Below the pieces are notes generated by a model. The model saw only the letters and a list, made by a program, of their open reading frames with translations. It was not told the DNA's origin and did no database searches. Of a stretch of DNA of 64,000 nt, positions 59,736 through 64,000 are shown one piece after another. The stretch is from Drosophila miranda. Lineage: Eukaryota; Arthropoda; Insecta; Diptera; Drosophilidae. The position numbers and the translations under genes were made by a program. Position 1 is the first letter of the stretch. Each line of letters opens with the position of its first letter. Location: contig NC_046675.1 in NCBI RefSeq assembly GCF_003369915.1, positions 9,114,001 to 9,178,000 on the forward strand, written 5' to 3'.

Positions 59736-62700
59736 TGAAATATCGTCTATATATCGCTCTTACTTGATTAACATTCGCATGAGCTGTTTCTTTGCTTTCC
59801 CATATTCAACTTTGCAGGGATTTCTCGCACCTTTTGAACTCGGGTCCGCAGACTACAACTATTCTCCCGCCCCCACCTGTGGTCTTTTGTTGGGGCTTTT
59901 TGCGGTTGCACTTGAGTGCTGCTGCGTGGTGATGCTTGAGTATTGACTGTGTCACTTATAAGCGCGAACTGAGGAACACGCTTGCCCTATTTGTCCAAGG
60001 AATTGTCACCTGCCAAACAGACGGACAGAGAGACAGACTCCCCCTAGATGATACAGCAGAACAAAGGGAATCCAGAGCCTGGTTCATGATCTGTATCTGT
60101 ATCTCAAAGTGCACCTGTAACGGAACTTGATCGGCTAGCCCATCGATGAGGCGACCATTATGGGATCTGCCCTCCCCATTTTGGGGCCACCAGAGGAATG
60201 CCAGGCGTAGCATAATTTCAACAAAAAACGAAAAGAAAGAGAACGATAAAAGAAAAGAAAAGAAAAGGAACAACATTCAATAGCAATGAACGCTTGGAAC
60301 GGCGGCAAAGATATAAGAGAAGGCAAAACGCCATCAACAAGATACACGGAACCAAATTAAAGATGAAGAAGCTGGCTCCGCGGCGGGGGCTGTGCCCGGC
60401 CAGGGCCAGAGGCTGCTGGTGTCAGGGGTAGGGGCAGGGGCAGAGGCAGGGGTAGGGGCAGTGGCAGCGGCAGCGGTAAGAGCAGCCAAGCAGCAACAAC
60501 CATACCACAAAGAAGCTGGAGTCTGCAGAGTGCTGTGTGTGTGTGAGAGAGTTCGAGAGTGTCTGTGTGTCTATGTGGCTGCCACATAAATTTCCAGCTT
60601 CTTTGTATTGCGGCAACTCATTATGTGGCACAGTGTGTGTGCGTATCTGTGTATCTGTGTGTGTATATGGGGCGGAGCTGCTTAAGGCGCTCATTTGTGA
60701 ATGAACACACCGTGAACAACGGCAGAGACAACGTGAGACGAGACGACGTGAACGGGTGGGGAGACCGATCATCCCGGGGCCCAGACAACAATCGCACCAG
60801 CACTTAATGAGCATGAATAAATGGCATCGACAGAGGCCCAACACCAACACCACCCGATCAAAAAGTATCTTGAAAAAACTCTCAGGAAAATACAGACACA
60901 GAGCGAGAGACAAAGAGATAGAAAGAGAGAGAGTGAGATGGGGAGCATCATAATCATGATCATACAGATCCGCGCTCTTTCGTAAATACAATAAAATAAC
61001 CAAAAAAAGAAGAAGATAAAAGGGCAAAGATTAGTTTCTGTAATTAGATTTGGTCCAGGGGCCCGGCCATTGATTTATGTGAATATTAATGGGACGACAG
61101 CTCTTTAGTGTGTACGTTAAAAAACCGAAATTGAATTTTAATGGCAACCTGTAGTGCCACCAGTAGACCAATAGAACCGGAAATGTCCAGACGATTCGCT
61201 GGCCAACAAACAGGGGAATGCCTGCCACATCCATCTAAGTATAGCCAGGGATTCCACTGGCAGATTCAGGGCCAGGCAGGGGCAAATGGAACGCCATTTT
61301 CTGTGCTTGTGCGCCATGGCGCGTCCTCATCCAGCCGACATCTCCGTCTGCTTTTAATTTCTTTTAATGGAAGTTGTTAACATGGCTGCTGCTTCTCTTG
61401 GCCAACTGGCTGTGCCTTTGCCTTTGCCTTTGCCATCCCTCGCCGGAGTCCTCTTCCCCCTATGGTGGCTGTTGGGGCACCACTTGGCTTCCCACCATTC
61501 CCACCGACGCCATGGGTTCGCTTTTGATTTGCTCTTTCTGTTTCTCTTACTCATTTTTTTCCCCTTTTTTTTGGTGTTTCGATCATAAAACTTCGATATG
61601 AAACTTGTATTTTTTGGTTTTCTTTTTTGAATGCACTCTCAGCGGATTCAGGGCATATTTCCTATACAATAGTGCTTCGAAAAATATGGAAAATGCTTAA
61701 AGAGATAACAGAAATCAATGAAGAAAATAAATTGTTATTTAAAAATTTTAGTATTTCCTTGCACAGCCTAATCATGACTACGAATTTCAATTTTAAATTA
61801 ATATTAGTCCAAAAATATTCCTCATATTTTCCAATATTTTCTTTCTAATCTATATCATATATCCAAAGGGTAGTTGGTTCCCTTAGAATATTTTAAAACC
61901 ATTCTCCCATATTCATCTGAGGTTTCATACATGTTTTTGTCCTTGCCTTCTAGATTTGACATCTTTCCTTGTACCATCTCTTTGGTAGTCATAATAATCT
62001 ATAACCTATATTTAGCATCACATAGGAATGTATAATAAACAGAAAAATTAAATAAAATATGCTAAAGAGCATCTTATAGTCGACACAACTTCTAAGTATA
62101 CCCAACTATGCCGCTCTCGCTTGGGGTTCATTGAATTTTTAAAGTGCTTTATGGTCACAGAGCTGTTGGCTGCTAGCTGCTGGTTGATGGCAAGTTTGTT
62201 GCCAAAGTCTTTTGTTTCGACTGCACAGCTTCCCATAGAGAGAGAGAGAGAGAACATTAGAGAGAGAGAGAGAATAAGCTGCTGGCCACATAATTAACCA
62301 GATAATGGCCATAACGCGTGCTTTGGCCTGTCGCACCGGTTTGTTGCTCGGTCATCTCCTGTGAAGGTCGGCTTCATTTAATAACTAATACTAACTAATA
62401 TTTACGAGAATATTTCTATGGTTTACGGCCCAACACGACGAAATCCAAGGGGCACTGTGGAACCCCTTTTCACGGGGCAGGGCAGGGGTACCCACACACA
62501 ACAATCACAACAGATCACAGTCCCAATTCTCATATCAGGCCAATGCTGATTTCGATTTGATTCCAAGAAGCAGGCACTCAATCATGCCCCGAGTTGTTGG
62601 CCTCTTGTTGTGACTGTCTCCGACTGCCCCTGAGTGCCTCCGACTGCCTGCCACTGCCACTGCTGCTGCTCATTCTGCTGCGGCCTCATAGCGTGCGACA

Positions 62701-64000
62701 AATGCCACTAACGGTTTGAGGTCTCTAATGGATGTTGACATTTACGGCTACCAGGGATTTGGATGTGGATTCGTATTGGCTCAAAGGCGGAACGGAACGA
62801 AAGAGAGTGAGAGGCTGTTTAATTCACATAAATCCAAGTGAAATGCCATTGGGGAATTGCTTTAGAGATAGAAATTAGGCAAATGGACGGGAGGACGTGT
62901 CTCCGGCATTCCCTGGAATTCTCGTCCGGCACAAAGGAGATGCCACTGAATGGGACTCGGGAGCAAAAAGGGGAAGGCGTGCAGAGTCGCCAGGGGCCAT
63001 GGGCCATGGGCATGTAACATAAACATTCACAGCATAAAAAGGGTCTCTCACCATTACTCCCTATCTCTCTCTCACGCTCTCTCTCTCGCTCTCTGTCTAC
63101 TCGTAGTGTGTGTACAAACATTTGTCAACTCTGGGCCTTTTGATCCTGGCCGGCACGAGAGTCAAAAAGTCGTAAGCGGCATAGTTATCATTGTGCCTCC
63201 CTGGGTCCATTGTGCTATCAGCTGGCAGCGATCGATGCGGTTTCAGGCAGCAGCAGCAGCAACAGCAACGTCAGTCGGAACAGTCTCTCCGATCACCGTG
63301 AGTAAGCAGTGCTGGCTGCCCCGAGGAAGGGCAGATCTTGGCCACATGCGGCGCGTATTTGGCCAACAGTTGTTTTGCACGAGACAAAACCACAAAAATG
63401 CAGCCAGTATGTTCAACATTTTCCAGCCGTGTCGCCCACGCAGCCTATCCACAAATCAAACCTTCGATAGACATTGAAACATGCGGCTGGTGACGGACTC
63501 ATTCCATGGATATTAGAGCGTATTCTAGTGACTTTTGCAAGGGATTTCTTACTAAAAAATGACCAATAAATAACATGGGGATATGTATGCCAAGATTTGA
63601 TTTTAAAAACTTCAGTTTTAATAGGTATTCAAACATAAGCCCCCGGATTCATTGGGAACAAATGGCATTCCCTTCCCCCCCTCATAGATGCAGCCAACTT
63701 CTTGCCACAAAGCCAAGCGGCAGCACTTACTTAAAATATTAAACAACAAGCCGAGCCTTTGCAGCAGCCCTCTCGAGCATCTTGAGAGCTAGGGCCAGGC
63801 AGACGAGTCACATGGATGCCCTCTCAAGTGGCCGTACAGGCGACAGGCACCGCGATGAGGAGCTCCTCTGGACGGACGGACAGACAGACAGCAAACATGC
63901 GAGTATGAGTATTTAAATGTGTATCATGGCGGTGGTCAAGTGAAGCGCATGCGTTGATGGACTTGAATTATATGCGACTTAAGCTCCGCTGCTGCTGCTG

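Larger units (their letters stand above)
57541..64000. other. hedgehog upstream region
   Basis: These 6.5 kb hold the hedgehog 5' UTR, promoter and probably proximal enhancers or a Polycomb response element. No gene is supported. Notable are a (TG)n run at 58422-58444, a GGGGCA-type tandem tract at 60426-60475 and interrupted GAGA runs at 60899-60935 and 62237-62273. I could not fix a transcription start site. Confidence 0.5.

Noticed and set aside
60357-61027. overlapping minus-strand ORFs upstream of hedgehog
   Set aside because: They are driven by GGGGCA, TG and GA repeats. The products are low complexity (PLPLPL, HTDTH), and no splice or start evidence was found.
1-64000. CRISPR arrays, tRNA or rRNA genes
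   Set aside because: None was seen. The short tandem repeats are microsatellites without spacer structure, and no cloverleaf-type tRNA sequence was noticed by eye.

Overview
The window is Drosophila nuclear DNA. It carries the gene hedgehog with its three-exon structure, other insect genes with short (about 60-70 nt) GT-AG introns, and AT-rich non-coding DNA with GA, CA and CAA microsatellites. Protein differences from what I remember of D. melanogaster, and a local repeat family, suggest another species. An obscura-group fly is my best guess, but this is not proven. All exon joins below were built by hand from reading frame, GT/AG sites and family resemblance.

Positions 1-38 kb are a dense block of housekeeping genes: the 3' part of Atg14 (+), yemanuclein (-), a Ctl2-type choline-transporter-like gene (+), augmin subunit dgt6 (-), V-ATPase a subunit Vha100-1 (+, with alternative exons), Alg13 (-), an M1 aminopeptidase (+), an SLC35B4-like nucleotide-sugar transporter (-), a PAAT/C10orf88-like gene (-), Pglym78 (+), eIF2D (-) and Slbp (-). 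Many neighbours are convergent with very short shared 3' regions.

Positions 38.4-41.4 kb are a complex, internally duplicated AT-rich repeat. A shorter copy lies at 6.2-7.4 kb between yem and Ctl2. Positions 41.4-43.5 kb hold an unrecognised multi-membrane-segment ORF and two short related ORFs, one apparently without its start codon.

Positions 43.7-57.5 kb are hedgehog on the minus strand: exons 57540-57037, 48811-48550 and 44403-43724, with introns of 8.2 and 4.1 kb. Positions 57.5-64 kb are its upstream region, with no convincing gene.

The genes do not form one pathway. The most interesting signals are: a 113-codon same-frame extension after the UGA stop of yem; the mutually exclusive exons plus a 42-nt cassette exon of Vha100-1; and the duplicated repeat at the junction between the housekeeping block and hedgehog.
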